Positions 51,319 to 60,996 of a stretch of 64,000 nt of DNA are shown piece by piece (the stretch's first letter is position 1; each line of letters starts with the position of its first letter). The stretch is from Palsa-504 sp963790065 (GTDB lineage: Bacteria; Actinomycetota; Actinomycetes; Streptosporangiales; Streptosporangiaceae). The notes beneath the pieces were generated by a model. The model did no database searches, had not been told where the DNA came from, and worked only from the letters and a program-made list of their open reading frames with translations. The position numbers were made by a program, and so were the translations under genes. The stretch is taken from the NCBI GenBank assembly GCA_963790065.1, contig CAWBNK010000019.1, positions 62,001-126,000 on the forward strand. The letters run 5' to 3'.

Positions 51319-53262
51319 CTAGAGCCTCACCGCCAGGAGCAAGGCGACCAGCACAGCGGCGCCGAAGAACATGGACAGGGCGTAGGAGCGCACGAAACCG
51401 GTCTGCAGCCGGCGCCATCGGCCCGACGTCCCGCCGATCAGCGCGGCCAGCGAGTTGACCAGGCCGTCGACGCCGCGGTTGTCGAAGTACACCGACAGCC
51501 GGGTCAGCCACTGGCCGGGCCGCATCAGGACCGACTCGTTGAACGCGTCGCCGTAGAGGTCTTTGCGGCCGGCGACGACCAGGGGATTCCCCGGCGGCGC
51601 CGTCTCGGGGACCGGGACCCGGCCGTACTTCATCCAGGCCAGGCCCACGCCGGCCAGCGCCAGCACCAGCGCCACGCCACTGGTGACGGTGAGGAACCCG
51701 TGCGAGACCGGCGGCACCCCCACGACCGGAGCGAGGAACTTCTCCAGCCGGTCATTGATGATGAGGAATCCGCCCGCTCCGACCGAGCCGATCGCGATCA
51801 CGACCATCGGCCAGGTCATCACCGGCGGTGATTCGTGCGGATGCGCCTCGGCCTTCCAACGGCGCTTCCCGTGCCAGGTCATGAGCATCATCCGCGTCAT
51901 GTAGAACGCGGTGAGCCCGGCGCCGATCAGCGCGCAGATGCCGAGGATCCAGCCGCCCGCGCCGTGCTCGGTGAAGTCGCCCTCGATGATGGGGTCCTTG
52001 GCGAAGAACCCGGAGAACGGCGGGATGCCGATGATGGCCAGGTACGCGAGGCCGAACGTCACGTAGGTGACCGGCAGGAAGCGGTCCAGCCCCCCGTACC
52101 TCCGCATGTCCTGCTCGTCGTCCATGCCGTGGATCACCGAGCCCGAGCCGAGGAACAGCCCGGCCTTGTAGAACCCGTGCGAGAGCAGGAGCGCGATCGC
52201 GAACACGTATCCTTCGGGCCCGAGGCCGGCCCCGAGCGTCATGTAGCCGATCTGGCTCATGGTGGACCCGGCCAGCGACTTCTTGATGTCGTCCTTGGCC
52301 GAGGCGATGATGCCGCCGAACAGCAGCGTGACCGTTCCGACCAGGGCGATCGCGATCCGCGCGTCCGGCGACAGCGCGAGGATCGGGTTGGACCGTACCA
52401 GCAGGTAGACCCCGGCGGTGACCATGGTCGCGGCGTGGATCAGCGCCGACACGGGGGTGGGGCCCTCCATCGCGTCCAGCAGCCAGGACTGCAGCGGCAC
52501 CTGCGCGGACTTCCCGCACGCGCCGAGCAGCAGCAGCAATCCGAGTGCGGTGGCCACCCCGCTCCCGCCCGACGGAGCCTGGTGGAACACCCCGGTGAAG
52601 GACACCGTGCCGAACTCGCTGAACATCAGGAAGATGGCCAGCGTGAGGCCGGCGTCGCCGATCCGGTTGACCACGAACGCCTTCTTCGCCGCCACCGCCG
52701 CCGAGTTCCGTTGCTGCCAGAACCCGATCAGCAGGTAGGAGGCCAGGCCGACGCCCTCCCATCCGACGTAGAGCACCAGGTAGTTGTCGGCCAGCACGAG
52801 CAGCAGCATGGCCGCGAGGAACAGGTCCATGTAGCCGAAGAAGCGCCGCCGGTCGGTGTCGTGCGCCATGTAGCCGATCGAGTAGATGATGATCAGCGAC
52901 CCGACTCCGGTGATCAGCAGCACGAAACAGATCGACAGCGGATCGATCAGCAGGTTTACGTTGGCCTGGAAGTGCCCCACCAGGATGTACGTGTACACGT
53001 GCTGGTCCTGCTCGCGGTTGGTGTCCCCGAGCAGGGTGAAGTAGGCGATCACGCCGTAGGCGAACGCGGCGACCGGCATCGCCACGCCGAGCAGGTGCCC
53101 CCACCGGTTGGTGCGCCGGCCGCCGACCAGCAGCACCACCGCGCCGAAGAGCGGGAAGGCGAGCAGCAGCCACGACAGCTTCAGCGCCCCGGTCGCCGGC
53201 ACGGTAGCAAGCGCCTGAGCGTGAGCGACGTTCGCGAGGGCCGTGCCAGTCAAGGTCGTCAT
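51319..53262 (-). CDS. nuoL: NADH-quinone oxidoreductase subunit L
   Basis: A 647-aa distal antiporter-like subunit of complex I, with the long C-terminal lateral helix expected of NuoL. Motifs are YVGWEGVGLASYLLIGFW, SAQVPLQSWLLDAMEGPTPV with SALIHAATMVTAG, and DDIKKSLAGSTMSQIGYM. Proton translocation at the membrane arm's tip is its known role. Confidence 0.96.
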   Translation of the reverse strand: MTTLTGTALANVAHAQALATVPATGALKLSWLLLAFPLFGAVVLLVGGRRTNRWGHLLGVAMPVAAFAYGVIAYFTLLGDTNREQDQHVYTYILVGHFQANVNLLIDPLSICFVLLITGVGSLIIIYSIGYMAHDTDRRRFFGYMDLFLAAMLLLVLADNYLVLYVGWEGVGLASYLLIGFWQQRNSAAVAAKKAFVVNRIGDAGLTLAIFLMFSEFGTVSFTGVFHQAPSGGSGVATALGLLLLLGACGKSAQVPLQSWLLDAMEGPTPVSALIHAATMVTAGVYLLVRSNPILALSPDARIAIALVGTVTLLFGGIIASAKDDIKKSLAGSTMSQIGYMTLGAGLGPEGYVFAIALLLSHGFYKAGLFLGSGSVIHGMDDEQDMRRYGGLDRFLPVTYVTFGLAYLAIIGIPPFSGFFAKDPIIEGDFTEHGAGGWILGICALIGAGLTAFYMTRMMLMTWHGKRRWKAEAHPHESPPVMTWPMVVIAIGSVGAGGFLIINDRLEKFLAPVVGVPPVSHGFLTVTSGVALVLALAGVGLAWMKYGRVPVPETAPPGNPLVVAGRKDLYGDAFNESVLMRPGQWLTRLSVYFDNRGVDGLVNSLAALIGGTSGRWRRLQTGFVRSYALSMFFGAAVLVALLLAVRL

Positions 53263-53266
53263 CCCT

Positions 53267-53566
53267 TCACCACTTCAGCAGGTTGGCGTCGTCGACCGAC
53301 GCGGACCGGCGGGCCCGGTAGATGGCCATCAGGATGGCCAGGCCCACCACGACCTCGGCGGCGGCCACCACCATGACGAAGAACGCGATGACCTGCCCGT
53401 CCAGGTTGCCGTGCATGCTCGAGAACGCGACGAAGGCCAGGTTGCACGCGTTCAGCATCAGCTCGATGCACATGAACACGACGATGGCGTTGCGCCGGAC
53501 CAGCACGCCGACCGCGCCGATGACGAACAGGATCACGGACAGCGCGACGTAGTGCACCGGGCTCAT
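53267..53566 (-). CDS. nuoK: NADH-quinone oxidoreductase subunit K
   Basis: A 99-aa protein with three transmembrane helices and the two conserved membrane glutamates (FMCIELMLNACNLAF and AAAEVVVGLAIL). Complex I E-channel subunit. It overlaps nuoJ by four bases. Confidence 0.95.
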   Translation of the reverse strand: MSPVHYVALSVILFVIGAVGVLVRRNAIVVFMCIELMLNACNLAFVAFSSMHGNLDGQVIAFFVMVVAAAEVVVGLAILMAIYRARRSASVDDANLLKW

Positions 53567-54387
53567 GAGTCGGCCCTCCCGGACGGCTCGATCTCCCGCG
53601 CGCCGCCATCCGCCTCGATCTCGATGGTTTCCTCAGGCGGAACGAAGCCTGGTTGCTCGGTCACGCTTCGCTGCGACAGGGCGGTGCTGACCGACAGGTC
53701 GGACGGTCTGCCATCCGGCAGCAGGGCCGGCCGGTCGGCCGAGTCGTGCAGCGCGTACACGCCGGGCGACGGGTCCGGGGCCAGGTGGCCGCTGGCCACC
53801 CGGCGGGCGGCGAGTTCCCGCTGGTTGGGCTTGGGCGAGGTGCGCTCCCGGTGGGCCAGCACCATCGCGCCGAGCGCGGCGGTGATCAGCAGCGCGCCGG
53901 TCACTTCGAACGGGAACACGTAGGTGGTGAAGATAAGGGTGGCGATGCCGGTCAGGTTGCCCGCCCCCTGCGCCGCGGTCGGCTTGGCGGCCGGCCCGAT
54001 GGCGGCGTGCCCGATGCCCAGGATCAGGATCACGAAAAAGCCGATGGCGACCAGGCCGGCCGCCATCCGCTGGCCCTTGATGGTCTCCACGATCGAGTCC
54101 GACGAGCTGATGCCGATCAGCATGAGCACGAACAGGAACAGCATCAGCACCGCGCCGGTGTACACGATGATCTGCACGAAAGCCAGGAACGGCGCGCCCT
54201 GCATGGCGTACATAGTGGCCAGGCAGAGCATGACCACGGCGAGCATCAGCGCGCAGTGCACGGCCCGCCGGACCAAGATCATGGCCAGCGCGGCGCCGAC
54301 CGAGGCCGCGGCCAGGATCCAGAAGAGGCACTCCCGCGCGATGACGTCGGCGTTGGTGCCCGGTGCGGCGGCCAGTACGCCTCTCAC
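53563..54387 (-). CDS. nuoJ: NADH-quinone oxidoreductase subunit J
   Basis: A 274-aa protein from a GTG at 54387 that overlaps the nuoI stop (GTGA). Five helices, including the conserved FVQIIVYTGAVLMLFLFVLM segment, form the E-channel part of complex I. The last about 100 residues are a hydrophilic tail, longer than in E. coli and usual for actinobacteria. The open frame upstream to 54888 is antisense-like extension and not part of the gene. Confidence 0.93.
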   Translation of the reverse strand: MRGVLAAAPGTNADVIARECLFWILAAASVGAALAMILVRRAVHCALMLAVVMLCLATMYAMQGAPFLAFVQIIVYTGAVLMLFLFVLMLIGISSSDSIVETIKGQRMAAGLVAIGFFVILILGIGHAAIGPAAKPTAAQGAGNLTGIATLIFTTYVFPFEVTGALLITAALGAMVLAHRERTSPKPNQRELAARRVASGHLAPDPSPGVYALHDSADRPALLPDGRPSDLSVSTALSQRSVTEQPGFVPPEETIEIEADGGAREIEPSGRADS

Positions 54388-55025
54388 GTGTCGTCTCCCT
54401 TGTCCTCGCGGACGTCCGGCGGGGCCCACGACAGCGAGGCGTCCGGGGATCCGGCGAACACCGCCGGACCCGACGGACCGCCCGGCCCGGACATGCCGGG
54501 CGCGCGCGGGCCGGTCACCAGGCCGGCCGCGCCGAGGCGGTAGTAGTCCTTCTCCTCGTCGCCGAGCCGCATCGGATGCGGCGGCGCCTCCATGCTCTGC
54601 AGCAGCGGGACCAGCAACTGCTCCTTGGTCCAGATCAGGTTTTCCCGGCTGTCGTCGGCGATCTCGTACTCGTTGGTCATGGTCAGCGCGCGCGTCGGGC
54701 AGGCCTCGATGCACATGCCGCACAGGATGCAGCGCAGGTAGTTGATCTGGTAGACGTGCCCGTACCGCTCGCCGGGGGAGAACCTGGCCTCGGCCGTGTT
54801 GTCCCGGCCCTCGACGTAGATGGCGTCCGCCGGGCAGGCCCAGGCGCACAGCTCGCAGCCGATGCACTTCTCCAGCCCGTCGGGCCACCGGTTGAGCTGG
54901 TGGTGGCCGTGGAACCGGGGCGCGGTGGGCTTTTTGACCTCGGGGTACTCAACGGTCTCGACCTTCCGGAACATCTCCTGGAAGGTGACCCCGAAGCCCT
55001 TGATCGGGTTGAGGAAATCAAGCAC
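54384..55025 (-). CDS. nuoI: NADH-quinone oxidoreductase subunit I
   Basis: A 213-aa protein from a GTG at 55025 behind GGAGG. Two [4Fe-4S] ferredoxin motifs (CIGCELCAWACP and CILCGMCIEACP) carry clusters N6a and N6b on the path to quinone. It overlaps nuoH by eight bases and has a Gly/Pro-rich C-terminal tail. Confidence 0.95.
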   Translation of the reverse strand: MLDFLNPIKGFGVTFQEMFRKVETVEYPEVKKPTAPRFHGHHQLNRWPDGLEKCIGCELCAWACPADAIYVEGRDNTAEARFSPGERYGHVYQINYLRCILCGMCIEACPTRALTMTNEYEIADDSRENLIWTKEQLLVPLLQSMEAPPHPMRLGDEEKDYYRLGAAGLVTGPRAPGMSGPGGPSGPAVFAGSPDASLSWAPPDVREDKGDDT

Positions 55026-56388
55026 CGGTGACCTCCCGGGTGGAGGTTTCCTGGTCTGTGCCAACCTGGTCTGTGCCGACTTGATCTGGGCCGACACCGT
55101 GGTAGTGCGGCAGGTCGAGCGGCGGCACCGGGAAGGTGCTGGCCCCGAAGGGCACGTCCCGGCCGGCCTCGGCGGCACTGGCGGAATCCGCCACCTCGTA
55201 CCGGGCGGCGCGCTGCTCCGCGGCGGTCTCCCACATCCAGGCCATGACCACCACGATGAGCAGGACCAGGCCGCCCACCACGTACGGGATCTTGTTGCTA
55301 GTGTCCAGCCGCCAGGCGCGGACGGTCGCGATGAGCAGGATCCAGACGATGGACACCGGGATCAGGATCTTCCAGCCGATCGCCATCAGCTGGTCGTAGC
55401 GGACCCGGGGCAGGGTGCCGCGCAGCCAGATGTAGCAGAACAGCAGGATGAAGACCTTGATCAGGAACCACAGCACCGGCCACCAGCCGACGTTGGCGCC
55501 GGACCACAGCGACAGCGGCCACGGCGCCCGCCAGCCGCCCAGGAACAGCGTGACCGCGAGCCCGCAGACCGTGGTCATGTTGATGTACTCGCCGAGGTAA
55601 AACATCGCGAACTTCATCGAGGAGTACTCGGTGTGATAGCCGGCCACCAGCTCGCCCTCGCCCTCGGGCAGGTCGAACGGCAGCCGGTTGGTCTCGCCGA
55701 CCATGGTGACCAGGTAGATCACGAACGAGACGGGCAGCAGCCAGGCGTACCACTCGTGCTGCTGGGCGTTGACGATCGCGGTGGTGGACAGCGAGCCCGC
55801 GTACAGGAACACGGCCACGAAGGCCAGGCCCATGGCGATCTCGTAGCTGATCACCTGGGCCGCCGAGCGCAGCGCGCCGAGCAGCGAGTAGGGCGACCCG
55901 GAGGCCCAGCCGGCCAGCACGATGCCGTAGACCCCGATCGAGCTCATGGCCAGCACCAGCAGCACCGCTACCGGCAGGTCGGTGAGCTGCAGCGGGGTGT
56001 AGTGGTGGAAGATCGAGACCTCCGGGCCCCACGGGATGACCGAGAAGCTGACGAAGGCGATCGTCCCCGATATCACCGGCGCCGCTATGAACAGCAGCCT
56101 GTCCGCGGTGCGGGGAATGATGTCTTCCTTGAGCGGCAGCTTGATCGCGTCCGCGATCGGTTGCAGCAGGCCGAAGGGCCCGGCCCGGTTCGGGCCGGGC
56201 CGGTTCTGCATCCGGCCGATGACGCGGCGCTCGGCCCAGATCATAAAGATCGTGGTCAGCAATAGGAACAGGAAGACGATCGCGACCTTCAGCAGCACCA
56301 TCCACCAGATGAGCTGGTAGAAATCGGCCAGCGTCGGGTCCGGGGGGGGTGCCGCGAGCACGTGGGCCAGCGCCCCTGCCTGCATCAT
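55018..56388 (-). CDS. nuoH: NADH-quinone oxidoreductase subunit H
   Basis: A 456-aa protein with eight or more helices, forming part of the quinone chamber. Conserved segments are RRVIGRMQNRPGPNRAGPFG, the loop FDLPEGEGELVAGYHTEYS and LRGTLPRVRYDQLMAIGWK. It starts at 56388 (ATGATG), overlapping nuoG by four bases. The C-terminal tail is hydrophilic. Confidence 0.96.
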   Translation of the reverse strand: MMQAGALAHVLAAPPPDPTLADFYQLIWWMVLLKVAIVFLFLLLTTIFMIWAERRVIGRMQNRPGPNRAGPFGLLQPIADAIKLPLKEDIIPRTADRLLFIAAPVISGTIAFVSFSVIPWGPEVSIFHHYTPLQLTDLPVAVLLVLAMSSIGVYGIVLAGWASGSPYSLLGALRSAAQVISYEIAMGLAFVAVFLYAGSLSTTAIVNAQQHEWYAWLLPVSFVIYLVTMVGETNRLPFDLPEGEGELVAGYHTEYSSMKFAMFYLGEYINMTTVCGLAVTLFLGGWRAPWPLSLWSGANVGWWPVLWFLIKVFILLFCYIWLRGTLPRVRYDQLMAIGWKILIPVSIVWILLIATVRAWRLDTSNKIPYVVGGLVLLIVVVMAWMWETAAEQRAARYEVADSASAAEAGRDVPFGASTFPVPPLDLPHYHGVGPDQVGTDQVGTDQETSTREVTGA

Positions 56389-58985
56389 TCCGGCCTCCTC
56401 AGCGTGACCGTCGCGCCGTGTCCCACGCCCAGCTGGGCGCGGATGGTGGCCCCGGTCCAGGCCGCGGGTCCCTGCTCGCCCGGGTAGGGAGCCAGCTCGG
56501 CCGCCGCGCCCGCGCGGGCCAGGCCCCCGGCCGGGAGCCAGACCACGTGGTCGGCCATCGGCACGACCACCACCGGCACCGTGACCGAGCCCCGGTCGGT
56601 GGCCACGGTCACCTTATCGCCGTCGGCCACGCCGGCCTCGGTCGCGGTGACCGGGGACATCCGGGCCACTACCGGCCGGGCCGTGCCGGCCAGCGAGGGC
56701 TCGCCGTCCTGCATGTTCCCGCTGTCCAGCAGCTGGCGCCAGGTGGCCAGCAGTGCTGTCCCGGGGGGACGATCCCCCCCATGCCCCCCCTGGTCCTGGG
56801 GGGGCTGCCCGCCCCCCCAGACCCCCCTGGGCCCCCCGGACGGGGGGAATTCCGCCCGCGTGCCGTGCCAGGTGCCGAGCGCGGCCAGCTCGGCCCGCGC
56901 GGCCGCGGCGTCGGGCAGGCCCAGGTGCACGTCCATCTGGTCGGCGATCGCGCCGAGCACGTACAGGTCGGGGCGGACCTCGGGGACCTTCAGCGCCGCG
57001 GCGAACGAGCCGCCGCGTCCTTCCCAGTTCACGAACGTGCCGGCCTTCTCCGCGACGGCGGCGACCGGGAAGACCACATTGGCGCGGTCGGTGACCGGGC
57101 TGGCCCGCAGCTCGAGGCTGACCACGAACGAGGCCATCTCGATCGCCTGCAGCGCGGCCTGCGGGTCGGGGAGGTCGGCTGGGTCGACGCCCGCCACGAC
57201 CAGGGCGCCGAGCTCGTGCGCCGTGGCGGCGGCCAGGATCGCCGCGGTGTCGCGGCCCGGCGCGGCCGGCAGCGAGCTCTTGCCCCAGGTCCGGGCCACC
57301 TCGGTGCGCGCCGCGGCGTCGCTGACCAGCCGGCCGACCGGCAGCAGGCCGGGCAGGGCACCCGCCTCGACGGCACCTCGCTCGCCGGCCCGGCGCGGTA
57401 CCCAGGCCAGCCGGGCTCCGGACGCGACCGCGAGCGTACCCAGGGCCGCGTACGCGCCGGGCACCTCGGCCAGGCGCTCGCCGACCAGGACGATCGCGCC
57501 GGGCGCGCCCACGGCCTGGTGCGCCAGCTGCCAGGAAGTGTCCTCCCGGGGGGACGACCCCCCGACATCCCCCCGATCCCGGGGGGAAATCGTTCCCCCC
57601 GGACCCCCTCGACGCCCGGCGGCCAGCGCGGTCAGCGCGGCGGCCTCGTCGCCTGGCGTGGTGGACAACAGCGTGCCGGACAGCTTGGCCAGGCCCGGGC
57701 TGGCCAGCGCGGCCACCGAGAACACCTTCAGGCCGTGACGGCGGACCGCCTTGCGCAGCCGCAGGAACACGATGGGCGACTCGTCTTCTGGCTCGAACCC
57801 GGCCAGCAGCACCGCGGGCGCCTGCTCCAGGTCGGCGTAGGTGACGTCCATGCCGCGGCCGGCCACCGAAGCGGCCAGGAACTGCTCTTCCTCGGCCGAG
57901 TGCGCGCGGGCCCGCATGTCGACGTCGTTGGTGTCCAGCGCGACCCGGGCGAACTTGGCGTACGCGTAGGCGTCCTCCAGGGTCAGCCGCCCGCCGGTCA
58001 GCACGCCCACGCCGTGCGGTTCGTCGGCGGCCGCGTCGCGCGCGGCGGCCAGCCCGGCCGCGGCCACGGCCAGCGCATGCGGCCACGACGCCGGGACCAG
58101 CACGCCGTGCTCGTCCCGGACCAGCGGTCCGGTCAGCCGGTCGAGCTGGGTGGCGTAGGCGAAGGCCCAGCGGCCCTTGTCGCAGTTCCACTCCTCGTTG
58201 ACCGCGGGCTCCTCGCCCGCCAGCCGCCGCATCACCCGGCCGCGCCGCACGTCGGTCCGCAGCCGGCACCCCGACGCGCAGTGCTCGCACACGCTCGGCA
58301 CCGACACCAGGTCGTACGGCCGGGACCGGAACCGGTACGCCGCGCCGGTCAGCGCGCCGACCGGGCAGACCTGCACCGTGTTGCCGGAGAAGTAGGAGTT
58401 GAACGGCTTGCCCTCGGCGGTGCCGATCACCTGGGCCGGCCCGCGCCCGAGGAACTCGATGAAGGCGTCGCCGGCGATCTCCTCCGACGTCCGGGTGCAC
58501 CGGGTGCAGGAGATGCACCGCTCGCGGTCCAGCAGCACCTCGGTGGAGATGGGAACCGGCTTGTCGAAGGTCCGCTTGTCGAAGGTGAACCTGGTCTCGC
58601 CCCGGCCGTTGGACATGGCCTGGTTCTGCAGCGGGCACTCGCCGCCCTTGTCGCACATCGGGCAGTCGAGCGGGTGGTTGATCAGCAGCAGCTCCATCAC
58701 GCCCTGCTGCGCCTTGTCCGCGACCGGCGAGGTGAGCTGGGTGTGCACCACCATGCCTTCGGTGCACGCGGTGATGCATGAAGCTATCGGCTTGCGCTGG
58801 CCCTCCACCTCGACCAGGCACTGTCGGCAGGCGCCGATCGGCTCGAGCAGCGGATGCTCGCAGAACCGCGGGATCGCGATGCCGAGCAGTTCAGCGGCCC
58901 GGATGATCCACGTGCCCTTCGGCACCGCGATCTCGAACCCGTCGATGGTGACGGTCACCGTGTCCGGCCTGGTCTCCACGGTCAT
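56385..58985 (-). CDS. nuoG: NADH-quinone oxidoreductase subunit G
   Basis: An 866-aa protein starting MTVETRPD at 58985. The N-terminal [2Fe-2S] cysteines (42, 53, 56, 70) and HPLDCPMCDKGGECPLQ and CISCTRC motifs bind the electron-transfer clusters. CEHCASGC plus a Cys 27 residues later gives the N7-type ligand set. The rest is a molybdopterin-oxidoreductase-like scaffold. Two Gly/Pro-rich inserts (about residues 457-481 and 711-742) are encoded by C/G-run palindromic DNA (57541-57612 and 56757-56850) and look like in-frame insertions of a repeat. It overlaps nuoF by four bases. Confidence 0.95.
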   Translation of the reverse strand: MTVETRPDTVTVTIDGFEIAVPKGTWIIRAAELLGIAIPRFCEHPLLEPIGACRQCLVEVEGQRKPIASCITACTEGMVVHTQLTSPVADKAQQGVMELLLINHPLDCPMCDKGGECPLQNQAMSNGRGETRFTFDKRTFDKPVPISTEVLLDRERCISCTRCTRTSEEIAGDAFIEFLGRGPAQVIGTAEGKPFNSYFSGNTVQVCPVGALTGAAYRFRSRPYDLVSVPSVCEHCASGCRLRTDVRRGRVMRRLAGEEPAVNEEWNCDKGRWAFAYATQLDRLTGPLVRDEHGVLVPASWPHALAVAAAGLAAARDAAADEPHGVGVLTGGRLTLEDAYAYAKFARVALDTNDVDMRARAHSAEEEQFLAASVAGRGMDVTYADLEQAPAVLLAGFEPEDESPIVFLRLRKAVRRHGLKVFSVAALASPGLAKLSGTLLSTTPGDEAAALTALAAGRRGGPGGTISPRDRGDVGGSSPREDTSWQLAHQAVGAPGAIVLVGERLAEVPGAYAALGTLAVASGARLAWVPRRAGERGAVEAGALPGLLPVGRLVSDAAARTEVARTWGKSSLPAAPGRDTAAILAAATAHELGALVVAGVDPADLPDPQAALQAIEMASFVVSLELRASPVTDRANVVFPVAAVAEKAGTFVNWEGRGGSFAAALKVPEVRPDLYVLGAIADQMDVHLGLPDAAAARAELAALGTWHGTRAEFPPSGGPRGVWGGGQPPQDQGGHGGDRPPGTALLATWRQLLDSGNMQDGEPSLAGTARPVVARMSPVTATEAGVADGDKVTVATDRGSVTVPVVVVPMADHVVWLPAGGLARAGAAAELAPYPGEQGPAAWTGATIRAQLGVGHGATVTLRRPE
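56757..56850. repeat. G/C-run palindromic insert in nuoG (3' copy)
   Basis: About 95 bp with runs of six to seven C or G (CCCGGGGGGACGATCCCCCC and later GGGGGGAATTCC) arranged as nested palindromes, quite unlike the flanking coding sequence. It shares CCCGGGGGGACGA and GGGGGGAA blocks with 57541-57612. It keeps the reading frame, adding about 30 Gly/Pro/Gln residues. Confidence 0.7.
57541..57612. repeat. G/C-run palindromic insert in nuoG (5' copy)
   Basis: About 70 bp with CCCGGGGGGACGACCCCCC and CCCGGGGGGAAATCG blocks forming inverted repeats, in frame and encoding a Gly/Ser/Arg/Pro-rich loop. It is related to the insert at 56757-56850, suggesting a small mobile or expanding palindromic repeat. 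Confidence 0.7.
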
Positions 58986-60280
58986 GCCTGGCTCCAGACC
59001 GTCGATGCGGCCGGGTCGAAGGGACAGCCGCCCTCCTTGTGGTGCTGGATGAACTCGTCCCTGAAGTACTTGACCGCGGAGGTGATCGGCGGCGTCGCGC
59101 TGTCGCCGAGCGCACAGAACGCCCGTCCGGTGATGTTGTCGCAGATGTCCAGGAGCTTCTCGACGTCTTCCTCGGTGCCCTGGCCGTTTTCGAGCCGGTC
59201 CAGGATGCGGACCAGCCAGAACGTGCCCTCCCGGCAGGGTGTGCACTTCCCGCACGACTCGTGCTGGTAGAACTCGGTCCAGCGGAGCACCGCGCCGACC
59301 ACGCAGGTGGTGTCGTCGAAGACCATCACCGACCTGGTGCCGAGCCCGGACCCGGCGGCGGCGACCGACTCGAAGTCCATGGGCATGTCCAGGTGCTGGT
59401 CGGTGAGGATCCCGGCCGACGAGCCGCCCGCGGTCCAGAACTTGAGCCGGCGGCCGCCCCGCATCCCGCCGGACAGGTCGAGCAGTTCGCGCAGCGTGAT
59501 GCCGAGCGGGGCTTCATACGTGCCCGGGATCGTCACGTGGCCGGACAGGTTGAAGATCCCGAAGCCCTTCGACTTGTCCGTGCCGAGGCCGGCGAACCAG
59601 TCGGCGCCGTTCAAGATGATCGACGGAGCGGTGGCGATCGACTCCACGTTGTTGACGTTCGTGGGGAGGGCGTACACCCCGGCCACGGCCGGGAACGGCG
59701 GCTTGTTCCGCGGCAGCCCGCGCTTGCCCTCCAGCGAGTCAAGCAGCGCCGTCTCCTCGCCGCAGATGTACGCGCCGGCCCCGGCGTGGATGATGACCTC
59801 CACGTCGAACCCGGAACCGAGGACGTTCTGGCCCAGGTACCCGGCCGCGCGCGCCTCGGCCACCGCGTTGCGCAGCCGCCGGATCACGTGCAGGACCTCG
59901 CCCCTGACGTAGATGAACGCGTGGCCGGCCCCGATCGCGTAGCAAGCGATGGCCGCGCCCTCGATGAGCAGGTGCGGGTTGGCCATCATCAGCGGGATGT
60001 CCTTGCAGGCCCCCGGTTCGGACTCGTCCGCGTTGACCACCAGGTAGTGCGGCTTGTCGTCGTCCTGCGGCAGGAAGCCCCACTTCACGCCGGTCGCGAA
60101 GCCGGCCCCGCCGCGGCCGCGCAGCCCGGCGCTCCGCACGGTCGCGATGACCTCGGTCCGCGGCATGCCGAGCGCCTTTGGCAGCGCCTGCCAGCCGCCC
60201 GTCCGGCGGTACCCGTCGATGGTGAACAGGTCGGGCTGGTCCCAGTGCGCGGTCAGCACCGGGGTCAGGGTGTCGGTCAC
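58982..60280 (-). CDS. nuoF: NADH-quinone oxidoreductase subunit F
   Basis: A 432-aa protein from a GTG at 60280 behind GAAGGAG. NADH and FMN are bound by LRGRGGAGFATGVKWGF and the ADESEPGACKD region, and cluster N3 by ESCGKCTPCREGT with a distal Cys. It is the NADH-oxidising subunit of complex I. It overlaps nuoE by four bases. The upstream open frame to 60745 is not coding. Confidence 0.96.
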   Translation of the reverse strand: MTDTLTPVLTAHWDQPDLFTIDGYRRTGGWQALPKALGMPRTEVIATVRSAGLRGRGGAGFATGVKWGFLPQDDDKPHYLVVNADESEPGACKDIPLMMANPHLLIEGAAIACYAIGAGHAFIYVRGEVLHVIRRLRNAVAEARAAGYLGQNVLGSGFDVEVIIHAGAGAYICGEETALLDSLEGKRGLPRNKPPFPAVAGVYALPTNVNNVESIATAPSIILNGADWFAGLGTDKSKGFGIFNLSGHVTIPGTYEAPLGITLRELLDLSGGMRGGRRLKFWTAGGSSAGILTDQHLDMPMDFESVAAAGSGLGTRSVMVFDDTTCVVGAVLRWTEFYQHESCGKCTPCREGTFWLVRILDRLENGQGTEEDVEKLLDICDNITGRAFCALGDSATPPITSAVKYFRDEFIQHHKEGGCPFDPAASTVWSQA

Positions 60281-60996
60281 CGCGGCTCCTTCGCTTGCTG
60301 GCCCGCCGCTTGGGCGCCGGCCCCGTGGTTGCGTGTGGAGTCCGGCTCCGGCGCGGTCCAGCCGTGCTCCTGGGCGACCTTGAGGCCGACCAGGTCGGCC
60401 GGCCCCGCGGTCGGGCCCTCGGTGGCCAGGTCGTCGTTGAAGCCGGCCAGGATCCGGGCCGCCGCGCGGAAGTTGACGAGCCGCCCCGGGCCCCGGGTCG
60501 GGGTCACCGGGTTCCCGGCGCGCAGGTCGTCGGTGAGCTGACGGGCCGAGGCGGGCGTCTGGTTGTCGAAGAACTCCCAGTTCACCATCATCACCGGCGC
60601 GTACACGCAGGCGGCGTTGCACTCCAGGTGCTCCAGGCTGACCTGGCCGTCGGGCGTGACCTCGTCGTCGCCTACGCCGAGGTGCTCGTGCAGCTCGGCC
60701 AGGATCTGGTTGCCGCCCAGCACGCCGCACACCGTGTTGGTGCATACGCCGACGTGGTACTCGCCGACCGGGCGGCGCTTGTACATGGTGTAGAAGCTGA
60801 CCACCCCGGTGACATCGGTCTCGGTCAGCCCGAGCCGGTCCGCGCAGAACGCGATGCCGTCCTGGGAGACGTAGCCTTCCTCGGACTGGACCAGATGCAG
60901 CAGCGGCAGCAGCGCCGACCTCGACTGCGGGTACTGGCCGATGATCTGCGCCGCGTCCGCGTCGAGACGGGCGCGCACATCGTCGCTGAACGGCAT
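60277..60996 (-). CDS. nuoE: NADH-quinone oxidoreductase subunit E
   Basis: A 239-aa thioredoxin-fold protein binding the N1a [2Fe-2S] cluster through CTNTVCGVLGG and HLECNAACVYAP. It has a longer C-terminal tail than the about 160-aa E. coli protein. Its ATG at 60996 overlaps the nuoD stop (TAATG). Confidence 0.94.
   Translation of the reverse strand: MPFSDDVRARLDADAAQIIGQYPQSRSALLPLLHLVQSEEGYVSQDGIAFCADRLGLTETDVTGVVSFYTMYKRRPVGEYHVGVCTNTVCGVLGGNQILAELHEHLGVGDDEVTPDGQVSLEHLECNAACVYAPVMMVNWEFFDNQTPASARQLTDDLRAGNPVTPTRGPGRLVNFRAAARILAGFNDDLATEGPTAGPADLVGLKVAQEHGWTAPEPDSTRNHGAGAQAAGQQAKEPR

Noticed and set aside
49768..51831. A 687-aa open frame on the plus strand, antisense to nuoM
   Set aside because: It is His/Gln/Arg-rich, without motifs or a ribosome site. 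It is the GC-bias shadow of nuoM and the end of nuoL.
56349..58781. An 810-aa plus-strand open frame antisense to nuoG
   Set aside because: Low-complexity Arg/Gly/His-rich translation mirroring nuoG codons. No evidence of coding.
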